From contig NC_063066.1 in NCBI RefSeq assembly GCF_018812025.1, positions 3,182,692 through 3,246,691 of the forward strand: a stretch of 64,000 nucleotides of DNA, in the 5' to 3' direction. Source of the DNA: Megalobrama amblycephala (lineage: Eukaryota; Chordata; Actinopteri; Cypriniformes; Xenocyprididae). This document shows positions 1 to 11,683 of the stretch, in pieces (the first letter of the stretch is position 1; the number at the start of each line of letters is the position of its first letter). The notes under the pieces were generated by a model. That model had not been told where the DNA came from. It did no database searches and saw nothing but the letters and a program-made list of their open reading frames with translations. The translations under genes were made by a program, and so were the position numbers.

Positions 1-1410
1 GTGCTTTTAATTCAATGTAGTGAAGCAGACTGAGAAATAAACAACCCGTCCGGGTCTCAGGAGGGATTACATTCTCATATCATTTGATAGTCTGGATCAC
101 AGAGGTGTAGAGGGAGATAAATGACCTCTTAGGTTTCAGCTTTTCAATTTCCTTCCTGTGCTGCCCTTCCTGCAACTGCAACTGACTACACATTTTCTGT
201 CTGGATTGAAGCCGGGGGCAGTTAGAAAAGAGTCATCCTCAGAACTGCAGCAAGGTTTCTGGGTTTTGAGTTTATATTAGGGATGTAAAGGTACACATAC
301 TTCTACAAACACATCCTGTGCTGAATGAATAGTGTTGTTTTAAGCTCTGCACATACACAATTTATCTGTGGAACGTGATTTCAAATTGAGTTTCGCCAAT
401 AGGATGGGACAATATTGTTTATATTGATATGCTGATTTAAACCGTTGTTTTTAGAATTTTCAAAGAGAAAATCAGTGTTGAGACAGCATACGTGGACAAA
501 AATATATGTATTTGCATATAATGTAATGTAATGTAAAATTGTGTCAACAAATATATATTTTTTATGATGGAGTTGAGCCAGAATCTTTGCGACGTTGTTT
601 AACTCTTGAAAAGGAGTTGTAAGACAGATTTTCTTTTTTTTTCCAGCTATGGATGTACGGAAACAACACAAACAACAGCGATGTTACTTTGATCGGTGAT
701 TTTCTTTATCATTGCGTGCTGGCAGCAAACGAAAGAGCCAAACTGTGTGTTTTGCATGGATAACATTAAAACGGCCCCTCTTGGCTCACCTCTCATCCAG
801 CATCTCTACTTACAAAATCCTGTCAATCATTCGCTTTCATGCCTTTGTACATTTGTTTTTTGTTCTGGGAACCTAAATTAAAAAAAATATATACCGTAAG
901 TAATAAAGTAGATATTGTATACATCGAAGTATGAGTAATACCTATGGCTATTAAATTGAAACCAATATCATAATGCATTTGCTGTTCCGCCAGTGGAAAA
1001 TCCAGGATGCCCAGCTTCTCAGAGTCACATTTGTGCATGGAGGGCTCTCAGTTTCAGTAACTGACAGTCTTCATGGTGCAAATCAACTTTCCATAGAGTT
1101 ATTGTCTGCCAGATCAAACTAATCACACCTACTCTAAACTTAGTGCTTCAGACTCTCGGCTTAGTTCACGAGGTGCGATAGTTCAAGTGTTTCATTAATG
1201 TGGGATGTAGTACTGTTCTTAGGATGAGTGTATGAAGAAAAGTCACATTAGCTTTGTGATTCTTGCTATAGTTACACCAGTAACAGATCTCAGTTGACAT
1301 TCCTTTACTATATCAACAGCCTTGAATGAGGTTGAGCTGATGTAATTTTCCTGCAGCTATAGTGTAATTAATCAGATGTCATTTAACACAGGATAGTCTT
1401 CACTGAATAA
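1..1410. other. no gene recognised
   Basis: Low-GC sequence with short unconnected open frames on both strands. I see no splice-bounded exon with a recognisable protein, no tandem array and no clear terminal inverted repeats. It may be the flank of a gene outside the window. Confidence 0.5.
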
Positions 1411-1660
1411 TTAAAACATAAATTAATCTTTATTAAAGTTACAAAAGTTATTCAGTCAAGAGCAGTGAGTGATTTTGTCTTTTGTTGTTTGATTAACATT
1501 AACGACTGCAGCAGATTTATTAGGCTGCTGTCACTTTAAGAGCTGCATGGACCCAATATACTGAAACACGTGCGTTTCTTTCTCAACTGTTTATGTTCAC
1601 TTAAAACATAACCTACTATGTTAACTAGGATACTCCTCAAGACAGGCATTTTTTGACAAT
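1411..1660. repeat. dispersed repeat, copy 1 (uninterrupted)
   Basis: This stretch resembles 43645-44570 over its whole length. Shared words include AAAAGTTATTCAGTCAAGAG and TTAGGCTGCTGTCACTTTAA. This copy has a single TTAA at 1493-1496, where the other copy carries a 0.68-kb insertion, so it is effectively the empty site. Family not identified. Confidence 0.7.
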
Positions 1661-1678
1661 TTAGTGTGAATTTGTCTG

Positions 1679-1790
1679 CTCAAGCGCAAGAAGACGTGAA
1701 AGAGAGATCAATTCAGTATTCGCGTGCTGTCTGAGATACGGCTTTCTGGGTAACAAATTGAGTTCCCTTTCACGTCTTCTTGCGTTTGAA
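1679..1790. repeat. short foldback repeat
   Basis: The left arm near 1684 (GCAAGAAGACGTGAAAG) is repeated in reverse complement near 1768-1786 (CTTTCACGTCTTCTTGCG). The loop is about 60 bp. It looks like a small inverted-repeat element or the end of a larger one. No coding content. Confidence 0.6.
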
Positions 1791-1869
1791 TATTTAAATG
1801 GGAAAAAGTTATATTTTCGTGACGATGCAGCACTGGCCCGTCAACTGTCCCAAGCGTCATTCACTCTAA

Positions 1870-4130
1870 AACATCTTGGGTTATTTTTTCTACCCAAGTC
1901 CTGGGTTGAGCCTTTTTGGTCATTTTTTGGGTTATTTTTCCACTGTTTGGGTAGTTTTTGTGTTACCCAGATCCTGGGTCAAACATAACAACTCACTGTT
2001 TGGGTAGTTTTTGTGTTACCCAGATCCTGGCTCAGATGTAACAACCCAGTGTTTGGGTAGTTTTTGTGTTACCCAGATCCTGGGTCAAACATAACAACTC
2101 ACTGTTTGGGTAGTTTTTGTGTTACCCAGATCCTGGGTCAGACGTAACAACCCAGTGTTTGGGTAGATTTTGTGTTTCCCAGATCCTGGGTCAAACATAA
2201 CAACTCACTGTTTGGGTAGTTTTTGTGTTACCCAGATCCTGGGTCAGATGTAACAACCCAGTGTATGGGTAGATTTTGTGTTACCCAGATCCTGGGTCAG
2301 ACGTAACAACCCAGTGTTTGGGTAGTTTTTGTATTACCCATCTCCTGGGTCAGTTGTAACAACCCAGTGTTTGGGTAGTTTTTGTGTTACCTAGATCCTG
2401 GGTCAGACGTAACAACCCAGTGTTTGGGTAGTTTTTGTGTTACCCAGATTCTGGGTCAGACGTAACAACCCAGTGTTTGGGTAGTTTTTGTATTACCCAT
2501 CTCCTGGGTCAAACATAACAACTCACTGTTTGGGTAGTTTTTGTGTTACCCAGATCCTGGGTCAGACGTAACAACCCAGTGTTTGGGTAGATTTTGTGTT
2601 TCCCAGATCCTGGGTCAAACATAACAACTCACTGTTTGGGTAGTTTTTGTGTTACCCAGATCCTGGGTCAGATGTAACAACCCAGTGTATGGGTAGTTTT
2701 TGTGTTACCCAGATCCTGGGTCAGATGTAACAACCCAGTGTTTTGGTAATTTTTGTATTACCCATCTCCTGGGTCAGTTGTAACAACCCAGTGTTTGGGT
2801 AGTTTTTGTGTTACCCAGATCCTGGATCAGACGTAACAACCCAGTGTTTGGGTAGTTTTTGTATTACCCAGCTCCTGGGTCAGACGTAACAACCCAGTGT
2901 TTGGGTAGTTTTTGTATTACCCATCTCCTGGGTCAAACATAACAACTCACTGTTTGGGTAGTTTTTGTGTTACCCAGATCCTGGGTCAGACGTAACAACC
3001 CAGTGTTTGGGTAGATTTTGTGTTTCCCAGATCCTGGGTCAAACATAACAACTCACTGTTTGGGTAGTTTTTGTGTTACCCAGATCCTGGGTCAGATGTA
3101 ACAACCCAGTGTATGGGTAGTTTTTGTGTTACCCAGATCCTGGGTCAGATGTAACAACCCAGTGTTTGGGTAGTTTTTGTATTACCCATCTCCTGGGTCA
3201 GTTGTAACAACCCAGTGTTTGGGTAGTTTTTGTGTTACCCAGATCCTGGATCAGACGTAACAACCCAGTGTTTGGGTAGTTTTTGTATTACCCAGCTCCT
3301 GGGTCAGACGTAACAACCCAGTGTTTGGGTAGTTTTTGTGTTACCCAGATCCTGGGTCAGACGTAACAACCCAGTGTTTGGGTAGTTTTTGTATTACCCA
3401 GCTCCTGGGTCAGACGTAACAACCCACTGTTTGAGTAGTTTTTGTGTTACCCAGATCCTGGGTCAGACGTAACAACCCAGTATTTGAGTAGTTTTTGTGT
3501 TAACCAGATCCTGGGTCAGACGTAACAACCCAGTATTTGAGTAGTTTTTGTGTTAACCAGATCCTGGGTCAGTTGTAACAACCCAGTGTATGGGTAGTTT
3601 CTGTGTTACCCAGATTCTGGGTCAGATGTAACAACCCAGTGTTTGGGTAGTTTTTGTATTACCCATCTCCTGGGTCAGTTGTAACAACCCAGTGTTTGGG
3701 TAGTTTTTGTGTTACCCAGATCCTGGATCAGACGTAACAACCCAGTGTTTGGGTAGTTTTTGTATTACCCAGCTCCTGGGTCAGACGTAACAACCCAGTG
3801 TTTGGGTAGTTTTTGTGTTACCCAGATCCTGGGTCAGACGTAACAACCCAGTGTTTGGGTAGTTTTTGTATTACCCAGCTCCTGGGTCAGACATAACAAC
3901 CCACTGTTGAAGTAGTTTTTGTGTTACCCAGATCCTGGGTCAGACGTAACAACCCAGTATTTGAGTAGTTTTTGTGTTAACCAGATCCTGGGTCAGACGT
4001 AACAACCCAGTGTTTGGGTAATTTTTGTTTTATCCATATCTTGGGTCAAACGTAACAACCCAGTGTTTGGGTAATTTTTGTTTTACCCAGATCCTGGGTC
4101 AGACATAATAACCCAGGGGTTGAGTTATTT
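1870..4130. repeat. 53-bp minisatellite, about 42 copies
   Basis: Tandem units repeat exactly every 53 bp (for example the AACAAC starts at 1987 and 2040). Each unit contains two near-palindromes, ACCCAGATCCTGGGT and ACCCAGTGTTTGGGT, separated by a TTTTTGTGTTA spacer. Copies differ at a few positions (CAGACGT, CAGATGT, AAACAT; GATCC or CTCC), and groups of variants recur in order, suggesting multi-unit duplications. The ends resemble a short inverted-repeat element, so the array may have grown inside one. It lies just beyond the 3' end of the KY-like gene. Confidence 0.93.
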
Positions 4131-4221
4131 ATCCCAGGCTTTTTACACCCTCTTCAGGAGAGAGCAGTGCAGCTCCATCAAATTGGTTCATGTCTTTGGT
4201 AAAATACAGGTTTGTGTACGT

Positions 4222-4227
4222 TTTATT
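4222..4227 (-). promoter_or_regulatory. candidate polyadenylation signal of the KY-like gene
   Basis: AATAAA on the minus strand, about 227 nt beyond the stop codon at 4454-4456 and in a plausible 3' UTR. Other signals are possible; no transcript evidence. Confidence 0.4.
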
Positions 4228-4453
4228 TTATCTAAAAATTGCTGTTATTCTCTGAGTGTTCATGTTCATGTTCTCACAGCATTGCAATGTTAGAATTCAT
4301 AAAAATGTTACTGCCCAACTGGTGATTGATGTTTCATTTACTTGTCAACGACGATTTTTACTCGCATTTGGCGAGTGTTCATTTTAGGCCCTGGTTACAA
4401 CACAGGCGTCTCCCAAAAGTGTCCCATTCTTTCATGTAAGTTGTAGAACTTTG

Positions 4454-5760
4454 TCATATCTTATGTTCTGACTCCAGCACATTGAAGGACATCATGATCA
4501 CCATCTCATTGGAAGTCTCACTCTGGCTGGCAGCAAGTTTAAGCTGTGGCCCTCTGCCTGTAAACACAGTCCCTTCCCAAACCCTGCTCTTACTGAGCTG
4601 GAGATCCACCCTCTGATCTCCTTGCACACTCACTTTTCGGGCCTTTGGGACACATACACGAAATTTCACCCAGGACGAGGCCTCTAACAGCCCTGTACGA
4701 GGTTCAAACAGCACACTGCCCCTCTTCCAGGCTTTGTACGTGCATGGGAACGGATGCCACTTATTCGCTGAGGTGTTCTTCAGGATGTATTCACACAGCA
4801 AGGTGAATTCTTGCTTGAAGGATGTTTTTCCATAGAGACCAAGCTTGTAGACTCCATACTCAGGAAGGGCAATGCTGATTGTGACTTTGCTCCCATTGTG
4901 AGTGAAGAGGACGTGGTTTGAAAGAAGACTTGCTGGTTGATTGCGCTGTTCTTTAGTTAGAACAGCATGGAGGTCTAGATCTTGAGGGTTCTGGAAGGTG
5001 ATGTTGCAGTTTCCTTGCGGTGTATAAACCAGAGCTTCTGTATGGCTGAACCTGGAGAGACCGGCCTCCAAAGCCCTGATACCAGGACCGCAAGAACTGC
5101 TGAGACCACATGGAAAAAGCTCATTCAGGTTGACAGGACCACCTGTGCAGCAAAGAAGAAAGTTGCCTGCATTCTTGAAGCTGTCCGCTGCATTTACCCA
5201 GTCCCTTACAAACACAGATAGACGGTAGTAACCACGGTACGGGCAGAGGACGTTACATGTGAGTTGATCTGGCTCGGTCTGAATGGCCAAGCATTTCTCA
5301 GCTAAAGTCTTGTCCAGGTCCTTATTGCTCAGTTCACACAACATCATAAGTGGTCTAGTAGTCTTTAAAACTAACTTAAAGCATCCAGACTCTAGAAAAA
5401 TGATATCATTCCCATATTCACAAGGCTTGAGTCCTAAACTCATAGCGTCTGGTTGCAGGCACCAGGACACGTAGGGATTCTCTGGCAGCTCTTCTGAGGT
5501 TTTGGGTGTTGGACATTCCAACTGGAAGGAACAAACCCAGCTGAATGCTTTGGAAGTGTTTCCAGGTCGAGCAAAAACCCTGACCTCATATGTGCCAGAC
5601 TTTGTGGGCATGAGGCGCAGCTCCATGCTGTGCCGGGTGCTTGTGAGGAGGCCGGTGGAGTTGCTCAGCTGTTGTAGTTCATTGCCACTAGGCTGGGAAA
5701 TCTGATAGGTGAAATCGACAGGCTGAGGGAAACTCATCAATACCGTCGCCTCGCCGTTCT
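4454..5760 (-). CDS. KY-like gene, last exon
   Basis: 1307 nt from acceptor ATGCCACAG to the stop TGA at 4456-4454. It encodes about 435 residues, beginning ENGEATVLMSFPQPVDF and ending VLESEHKI. It has at least three beta-rich repeats of 110-140 residues; each ends in an aromatic Y/G-V-Y-K/E-L/V-x-L/V-F/Y motif. No disruption seen. Confidence 0.92.
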
Positions 5761-8700
5761 CTGTGGCATTTGAATGGTAAAGGTGTCAGTTACTCACAGC
5801 AGTACATCAATTGATTAATCAATGACATGAAACTCATCTAGTAGATTATTCAAGAATACACTACAGATGCAAATCAAACATAGAACTCTTTTATGATGAG
5901 CATGTTTTTAGTTTCTGAATTAATTTTTTTTGGTGCATAAAGTAATGTCAAGGTCAATCATAATGAAGAAGAAGAAGAAAAAAGCCTCATTAAAGGGATA
6001 GTTCACCCAAAAATGTCCCATGATTTACTCACCCTCAAGCCATCCTAGGTGTATATGACTATCTTCTTTCAGACGAACACAATCAGAGTTATATTAATAA
6101 ATATTCTGGCTCTTCCAAGCTTTATAATGGGAGAGAATTTTTTTTTCTTTGTAGATCTAGAAAGTGTTAACAACTGTACAAAGTTTCATGTCATTTGGAC
6201 AAAGAGAACATTTTATTTTATTTGAGCAAACGTCGTTTGGGGTCTGTGCAGACCCCAAAGACCCTATAAGGGTTAATATAACTCTGATTGTGTTTGACTG
6301 AAAGAAGAAAGTCATATACACCAAGGATGGCTTGAGGGTGAGTAAATCATGGGATAATTTTCATTTTTGGGTTCATTTATTTATTTATTTTTTGAATAAA
6401 TTTTGATTAAGTAGTCTGGCATAATCATTATTATTGTTTGTTAGGAATAAAATACAAAACTACCAAAGTTATGCAGTACAACCAAAATGCAAAATGCAAA
6501 AAAAAAAAAAAAAAAAAAAAAAAATGATAGAGATGTTACTTCAGGTGTTACTTCAGGTTGTAAAATGTTGTGTGGCTGGGCAGAAAAACATTTTATTTTT
6601 TATTTTTATTTTTTATTTTAAAACAAAAATATATTTCGTGATATTTGTTTAAAAATTATATAATTATTTATAATTTACATTAAATTGTTTAATTACTATT
6701 TAGTCCTTAAAGTTTTACCATTTCTCAGAAATTTAGAGTTCCTTTCTAAGAACTTGAAATGAGTCACCTGTAACTATCAGGAAGTGTTTTGGGTGAATGA
6801 GGGTTAAGTTCAGCCTGTAGAACTCAGAAGTTTTCAGCACCCTCTTCTCAAACTCTTCAAGCTCAATGGGGCTCTCCAAGAGCTGCCACTCCTCCTCATC
6901 AGGATAGTGAGAGTTAATGAAGTTCTCAGGGTCCGTCAGGAAATAAAACTCCTCATATCTGAAATTGTATTTCTGTTTTAGACATGCAGCATGTGATTGT
7001 CATGATCACAGCATGCAGTAATGTGTATATAACTGTACATCTGAAATTAATATATAATATGTAAAAATCCTGTCTCACCTCTTTATGAATGCTCTGTTGT
7101 CCAGGTCCACTCTTCCAGCGCCCCAGCAGGCATCCAGCAAGTACCAGTATCCATCCAGAAACACTGCATTCCACATGTGGCTGGATTTAGTGTTCTGGTA
7201 AGTCTGACCCTGCCAGTAACCAACGCCTTTACCATGACCCGACACCTCTCTGCACTCAATACCAGCTTCCCTGAACAGATAGTGGGATTAGACCATCATT
7301 CAAATTCAGTGTGGCAAGTTGTTGCAGTACAGACTGCATGCAAAAAAAGTGTGTATTAGTCCGAAACCTCAACACTGGGCATCACAATTTTATTGAACAA
7401 AAATATTTTCTTCTTCTTTAGGGGTATTGGTCATTACCACTGCCACTCTTTTTGAATATTTTGTTTAATTATTGATCTAATTTAGTTTTTTCAAATACTT
7501 TAAACTCAGTATCGTTGATTATTTTACCAACTGATCTGCTATTTCATCCTTTAACTCCTGTGTAAGCCAGATTTTATATCTCTTTTCATATTTTATAGAG
7601 ATTTTCTTCTCTCATACATATAATTGAATATAGCCTATGTCTTCTCTAATGGATTGATATGCTGGCATAGATTCTGAACAGATAGCTAATTACTCTAGCT
7701 GGTCTAACATCTTCAATCAATGAATGCACAACAACATTTTAGCGCATAGATGGAGAAAACATAAACCTTACAAGCATCACAATGACAGTTTCACATGCAT
7801 GTGCGAAAACCTTCTCGTGCATTATGCAAAAGTCTTGAAATATTAAAAATGTCACTTTAGGGGCTCTGTAGCAAACAAATGATGCTGGAGTTTTTCTCAG
7901 AACAATTAATGTAATGAGTTTTAAGTGTTTTTTTTTTTTTTTTTTTTTTTCAGATGTACTGTACAGTTCCCACAAGTTCATACAGTTGTCAATCAGAATA
8001 ACCACAGGTGTGTGGGTCATCACATAATATGAAAATGATCTATTATCTTATTTTTAAACAGTATATGTCTTGTTTTATATTGTATAATCTAAATGTGTGA
8101 AATGTTTTGATGGAAGAATGTACTGTCTGTCTTGCGATTTGGTTTGATAATTTGTTATCTAACACTATAACATGTATAACTTTTTAAGTGTAGAGTGTCA
8201 AAACAGTTCTGTATACCCCCATCTATACTCATTTCTAAATTGCTTACCTGCACATCTCTAAACAGACGCTGGAGTAACCAGAGCACACACCTCGTCCGGT
8301 CAAAATGACCAGCTCAGGTGAGCAAACCTTCTCAGTGAGGCCCAGATATCCTTCCACATCATACTCTACAGGTAACAGACAAAACAGTATCTCCTAACAA
8401 TAACTTAGTGTTATCGAATCAGACAGTTTTCCATGAACTTTTCAAGTTCTGCCACTTAAACATTCAGAATTATTTTTTTTCATACATCAGCTAATGGTAC
8501 ACACTACAAAATGCTGGGTTAAAAACAACCCAAGTTGGGTTGAAAATGGACAAACCCAGCACTTGGGTCATTTTAAAGGGTTAGTTCACCCAAAAATGAA
8601 AATTCTGTCATTAATTACTCACCCTCATGTCATTCCACACCCGTAAGACTTTTGTACAACACAAACTAAGATATTTTTGATGAAATCCGATGGCTCAGTG

Positions 8701-10589
8701 AGGCCTTCATTGACAGCAAGGTAATTAACACTTTCAGTGTCCAGAAAGCTACTAAAGACATATTTAAGTTCATGTGACTACAGTGGTTCAACCTTAATGT
8801 TATGAAGCGATGAGAATACTTTTTGTGTGCCAAAAAAACAAAATAATGACTTTATTCAACAATATCTAGTGATGAGCGATTTCAAAACACTGCTTCATGA
8901 AGCTTTACAAATCTTTTGTTTCGAATCAGTGGTTCGGAGCCACGTGAACTATTGAAATTTCGAAATGTTTCGAAACACTTATGACGGAACGAAGCCTCGT
9001 TTACTGAAATCACATGACTTTGGCAAATTGATACACGCTCTGAATCACTGATTCGAAAAGCCATCGGATTTTATCAAAAATATCTTACCCAGTGAATGGG
9101 TTGTTTTAACCCAGAAGTTGGGTTAAATGTTTGTCCAACATGCTGGGGAGTTTTATTTAACCCAACTATTGTTTAAAAATTACTATATTGCTTACTTAAA
9201 ATGAACCCAAAATATGTTGGAAATTAATGTTTATTAATATGTTTAATAAATAGACATGTATTAATGAGTTTAATGAATAACAATTAAACAATAATAAAAA
9301 ATAAAAAAAATTAATTGCTTATTAATAAATGTTCACTTTTTAATTATTATTGTTGCCTCTAGTAATTATTTGTCTGATTTTTAATTTCCAACCTATTTTA
9401 GGTTAATTTTAAACCAGACATATAGTCATTTTTAAGCAATAATTGAGTTAAATAAAACTGCCCATCAGGTTGGGCAAACACTTAACCCAACCGCTGGGTT
9501 TGTCCATTTTCAACCCAACTTGGGTCATTTTAGGGCGTTGTTCCAACACATGTCATACTGTCTGTTTCTTTATTACAATAATGATTCCTATTCAGTGATT
9601 CAATCATTATTATTTTAAGGCAGATGATTCTAATAAGATGAGCAGAATAGGACATCATAAACAGAAATATCCGATACTGGTCCAATAATTTAGAGCCGAT
9701 ATAGTGAATTAAATCCTGCTATGGTGTTTCAGCATCACAGCTCAATTTATATCAAGCTTTTATTGTTTAGAGGAAAAGGACAATTAAATCAATCAAAAAA
9801 AGCAAACTGTTGCAAGCAGATGTGGAAAATGCCCTTGAGTATGTGCATATGAAAGAAAGACTGATACTGACCAATGTTGTGGCAAAGCCAGATCCAGATG
9901 GCACGCAGTTTGTCTAAATCACCCATTGCCCCCTCCGTGATTGTCTGGGTGATTGCTTGCACCGAAAAGATCCGCTTGATTCTAAACTGCAAATTACAAA
10001 TCCAAATAAACGCATATCAAACTAATCTCAAAAGACTTCTGATCTCTCTCACCTCTCTTCCAGTGTTGATTGCATGTGCGTCAAACTTGCGGAAGACCTC
10101 AGGGTTCGGAATTAGGTCCTTTTGAAGTTTTCTTAGTTTTCCTGAGGCAGTGGTTGATGTCTTCCTCGAATCTTCCTCTTTCATCACTGTGCTCTTCATT
10201 AATCTATGAGTACAGATTTTTTTACTGTCCTCAGACAGTTGGCGTTTAGCCAGTGACCTCTGTTCATCTCTATCCATCATTTCCCATTTTTCAAACACAG
10301 AGCTCCTGATTGGCTCTTTTGCATTGACCGATTGAGGTCCTGCTGTCATTCTACCTGTTTTGCCATCAGTGATTGATGACCCACCAATCTTTAACTTCCA
10401 CTCTTTATGCAGAACTACACTGACAGCATCTTCCTTTGGGATATCTTCAGTCTGTTCTTGTTTAGATTGAGTCGTCTTCGCAGCTTCCTTGCAATTGTGT
10501 TTGCTTTGTTGCTCATGTCCCAGGGTCAGCCGTGAGGTCAGAGTGTAAACACGGGTCTCCCCTGATGCCTCGGAGATGCTGTTGTTCAT
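4454..10589 (-). CDS. kyphoscoliosis peptidase (KY)-like protein, 6 joined exons
   Basis: Joined exons (minus): 10589-10053, 9986-9872, 8365-8248, 7270-7079, 6958-6768, 5760-4454. All splice phases agree and give 819 residues. The N-terminal ~175 residues are hydrophilic and basic with no domain I recognise. Residues about 178-330 form a transglutaminase-like core: KLRAIWIWLCHNI, the Cys motif GRGVCSGYSS (Cys245), the His motif SSHMWNAV (His288) and the Asp motif WYLLDACWG (Asp303). The rest is the KY-type C-terminal region, with repeated beta-rich segments ending in GTYEVRVFA, GYYRLSVFV and GVYKLGLYG. From the family: KY proteins are muscle Z-disc or cytoskeleton-associated putative peptidases. 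The triad is complete, so activity is possible but unproven. The start is uncertain: the first in-frame ATG of the 5' exon is used, but the frame stays open upstream to about 10770 and a further 5' exon is possible at 14405-14473. Teleosts carry several KY-like paralogues; I cannot say which this is. Confidence 0.88.
5990..6378. mobile_element. TTAA-type inverted-repeat element in KY-like intron 5
   Basis: It starts TTAAAGGGATAGTTCACCC and ends with the inverted partner: GAGGGTGAGTAAATCATGGG is the complement of the stretch following the left end. The arms pair over about 60 bp and continue inward (CAAGCCATCC against GGATGGCTTG). No transposase, so non-autonomous. The same family recurs at 8576, 21487, 41607 and 60070. 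Confidence 0.8.
6498..6524. repeat. poly-A tract (27 A)
   Basis: Uninterrupted A homopolymer in KY-like intron 5, followed by an AT-rich stretch. It could mark a retroposed tail, but no element body is recognised next to it. Confidence 0.85.
6768..6958 (-). CDS. KY-like gene, exon 5
   Basis: 191 nt between acceptor AATTTCAG and donor GTGACT, phase 2 in and phase 1 out. It encodes YEEFYFLTDPENFINSHYPD and EEEWQLLESPIELEEFEKRV, the conserved segment that closes the transglutaminase-like domain in KY proteins. Confidence 0.92.
7079..7270 (-). CDS. KY-like gene, exon 4 (catalytic His and Asp)
   Basis: 192 nt between acceptor CTGTTCAG and donor GTGAGA, phase 2 in and out. It encodes SGHGKGVGYWQGQ, SSHMWNAVFLDGYWYLLDA and CWGAGRVD. 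Many family members read S-D-H-A-W at the His motif; here it is S-S-H-M-W, with the His retained. Confidence 0.92.
7928..7950. repeat. poly-T tract (23 T)
   Basis: Homopolymer in KY-like intron 3. The surrounding 7271-8247 holds nothing else that I recognise. Confidence 0.85.
8248..8365 (-). CDS. KY-like gene, exon 3 (catalytic Cys)
   Basis: 118 nt between acceptor CCTGTAG and donor GTAAGC, phase 1 in and phase 2 out. It encodes EYDVEGYLG and TGRGVCSGYSSVCLEMC. The Cys in RGVCSGY sits where the nucleophile of the family is found. Confidence 0.92.
8497..9545. mobile_element. inverted-repeat element interrupted by a second element
   Basis: The outer element has ends AATGCTGGGTTAAAAACAAC and GTCCATTTTCAACCCAACTT, matching the uninterrupted copy at 13786-14214. 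It is broken at about 8576 by a TTAA-type element (AAAGGGTTAGTTCACCC) that runs to about 9088. That inner element has its own inverted pair (GATATTTTTGATGAAATCCG near 8670 and its complement near 9065-9085). Both are non-coding. All of it lies in KY-like intron 2. Confidence 0.75.
9872..9986 (-). CDS. KY-like gene, exon 2
   Basis: 115 nt between acceptor ATTTGCAG and donor GTCAGT, ending in phase 1. It encodes FRIKRIFSVQAITQTI and LRAIWIWLCHNI, the helix that precedes the catalytic Cys in transglutaminase-like folds. The upstream intron is only 66 bp. Confidence 0.9.
10053..10589 (-). CDS. KY-like gene, exon 1 of the model
   Basis: 537 nt, 179 codons, ending AACACTGGAAGAGAG before a GTGAGA donor (phase 0). 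It encodes a Lys/Arg/Glu/Ser-rich, probably disordered N-terminus that runs into FRKFDAHAINTGRE, the lead-in to the transglutaminase core. The open frame continues 5' of the ATG to an in-frame stop at 10773-10775. If there is an upstream coding exon, the exon may begin at 10742 (phase-0 acceptor CAACAAG). Confidence 0.75.
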
Positions 10590-10752
10590 TTTGTAGCTGT
10601 GAAGGTCACTGGGGTCAGTGTAGAGGTGAACAAAGCCTTTCAACACCAGACACGTGTAAGATGCCAGTAACCTCTTTCCTTCACGTCCTTCACTGTTTGT
10701 GCTCTTGTACTCCAGACATGAATGATGATACAAACTGTGAGGCTTGTTGAGC

Positions 10753-11158
10753 AGAGGTGAGCTTTTACTTTTCTAAGCAATTAGACTTGCTATTTTCACC
10801 TGGTGGATGATGACAACGGGGAAAATAAATCAAATAAGCTTGCACTGAAAGAGTGACTGAACCATATCTAAAGAATATAATAAAGGGTACATTGTAGAAC
10901 AAACGTCAAAGTATCATCGTTATGTTTGCCATAACTTATAAATTGAAAAATATAAAACTCCACAGGAAAATCTCGAAGGAACCAGTGACGAATTAGATTT
11001 CTGGGTTCTGGTGTCATACCTGCACCACTCTGTAAACGCAGTGCTGTTTTGTGTATAGGGGTAACCACTGTATTTCTACTTTTCCATAAGTGGCACTTAC
11101 TGTCAGAGAGTGAATTCGGATTTTAATTAAGCTCGTTTTTGTTCAGAGTAATTATATA
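10753..11158. other. upstream flank of KY-like exon 1, no feature recognised
   Basis: Contains the possible upstream splice acceptor and an in-frame stop at 10773-10775. No promoter element stands out. Confidence 0.4.
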
Positions 11159-11683
11159 CATTGCCCTCCAAAAGTTTGGAAACACCCTAGTATAGGGGAT
11201 TTTTGGACAATATTGGCATGAATCCTTTTTCATTTGTTATAATTTTGCACTGATAAGGGACAACACAAACTACGAAAACATATTTTATTGCATAAACAGT
11301 TTATACATGGAAAAAAACTTAAATTTTCAATTCATTAAAATATCCAGCATTAGCAGCTATCTGACCTAAACTGGGTTCTGATTGGTTCATTGTATTCTAA
11401 ACGTAATTGGCAATCAATTGTTGAAGGTATTAAGGTGTTCTGACCCAAAAATCTATTACAAACCTGGGCCAAGTTTAAACCAGCTGGCAAAGGGGCATGC
11501 CTGACTTTGACAGGTATATATTGGCATTATTATGTAATCAAAATGAAAATTATTATTGCTGGTCTTCAATGATAATGTCAAGTTACTGTAATGTATTTGC
11601 ACTAAACAATTATAAGGATTTATGCTGCTATCGTCCAAAACCACACTTTGCCAGGGGTGTTTCCAAACTTTTGGAGGGCAGTG
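11159..11683. mobile_element. Tc1/mariner-like non-autonomous element, copy 1
   Basis: About 525 bp flanked by TA, with terminal inverted repeats CCCTCCAAAAGTTTGGAAAC at the left and GTTTCCAAACTTTTGGAGGG at the right. TA target and no transposase, so non-autonomous. A second copy lies inverted at 28057-28596. Confidence 0.85.

Noticed and set aside
1870..4130. Regular repeats resembling a CRISPR array
   Set aside because: The units are contiguous with no unique spacers, and the context is a vertebrate genome; it is a minisatellite.
4982..5705. Three plus-strand frames of 63-79 codons
   Set aside because: Antisense shadows of the last KY-like exon.
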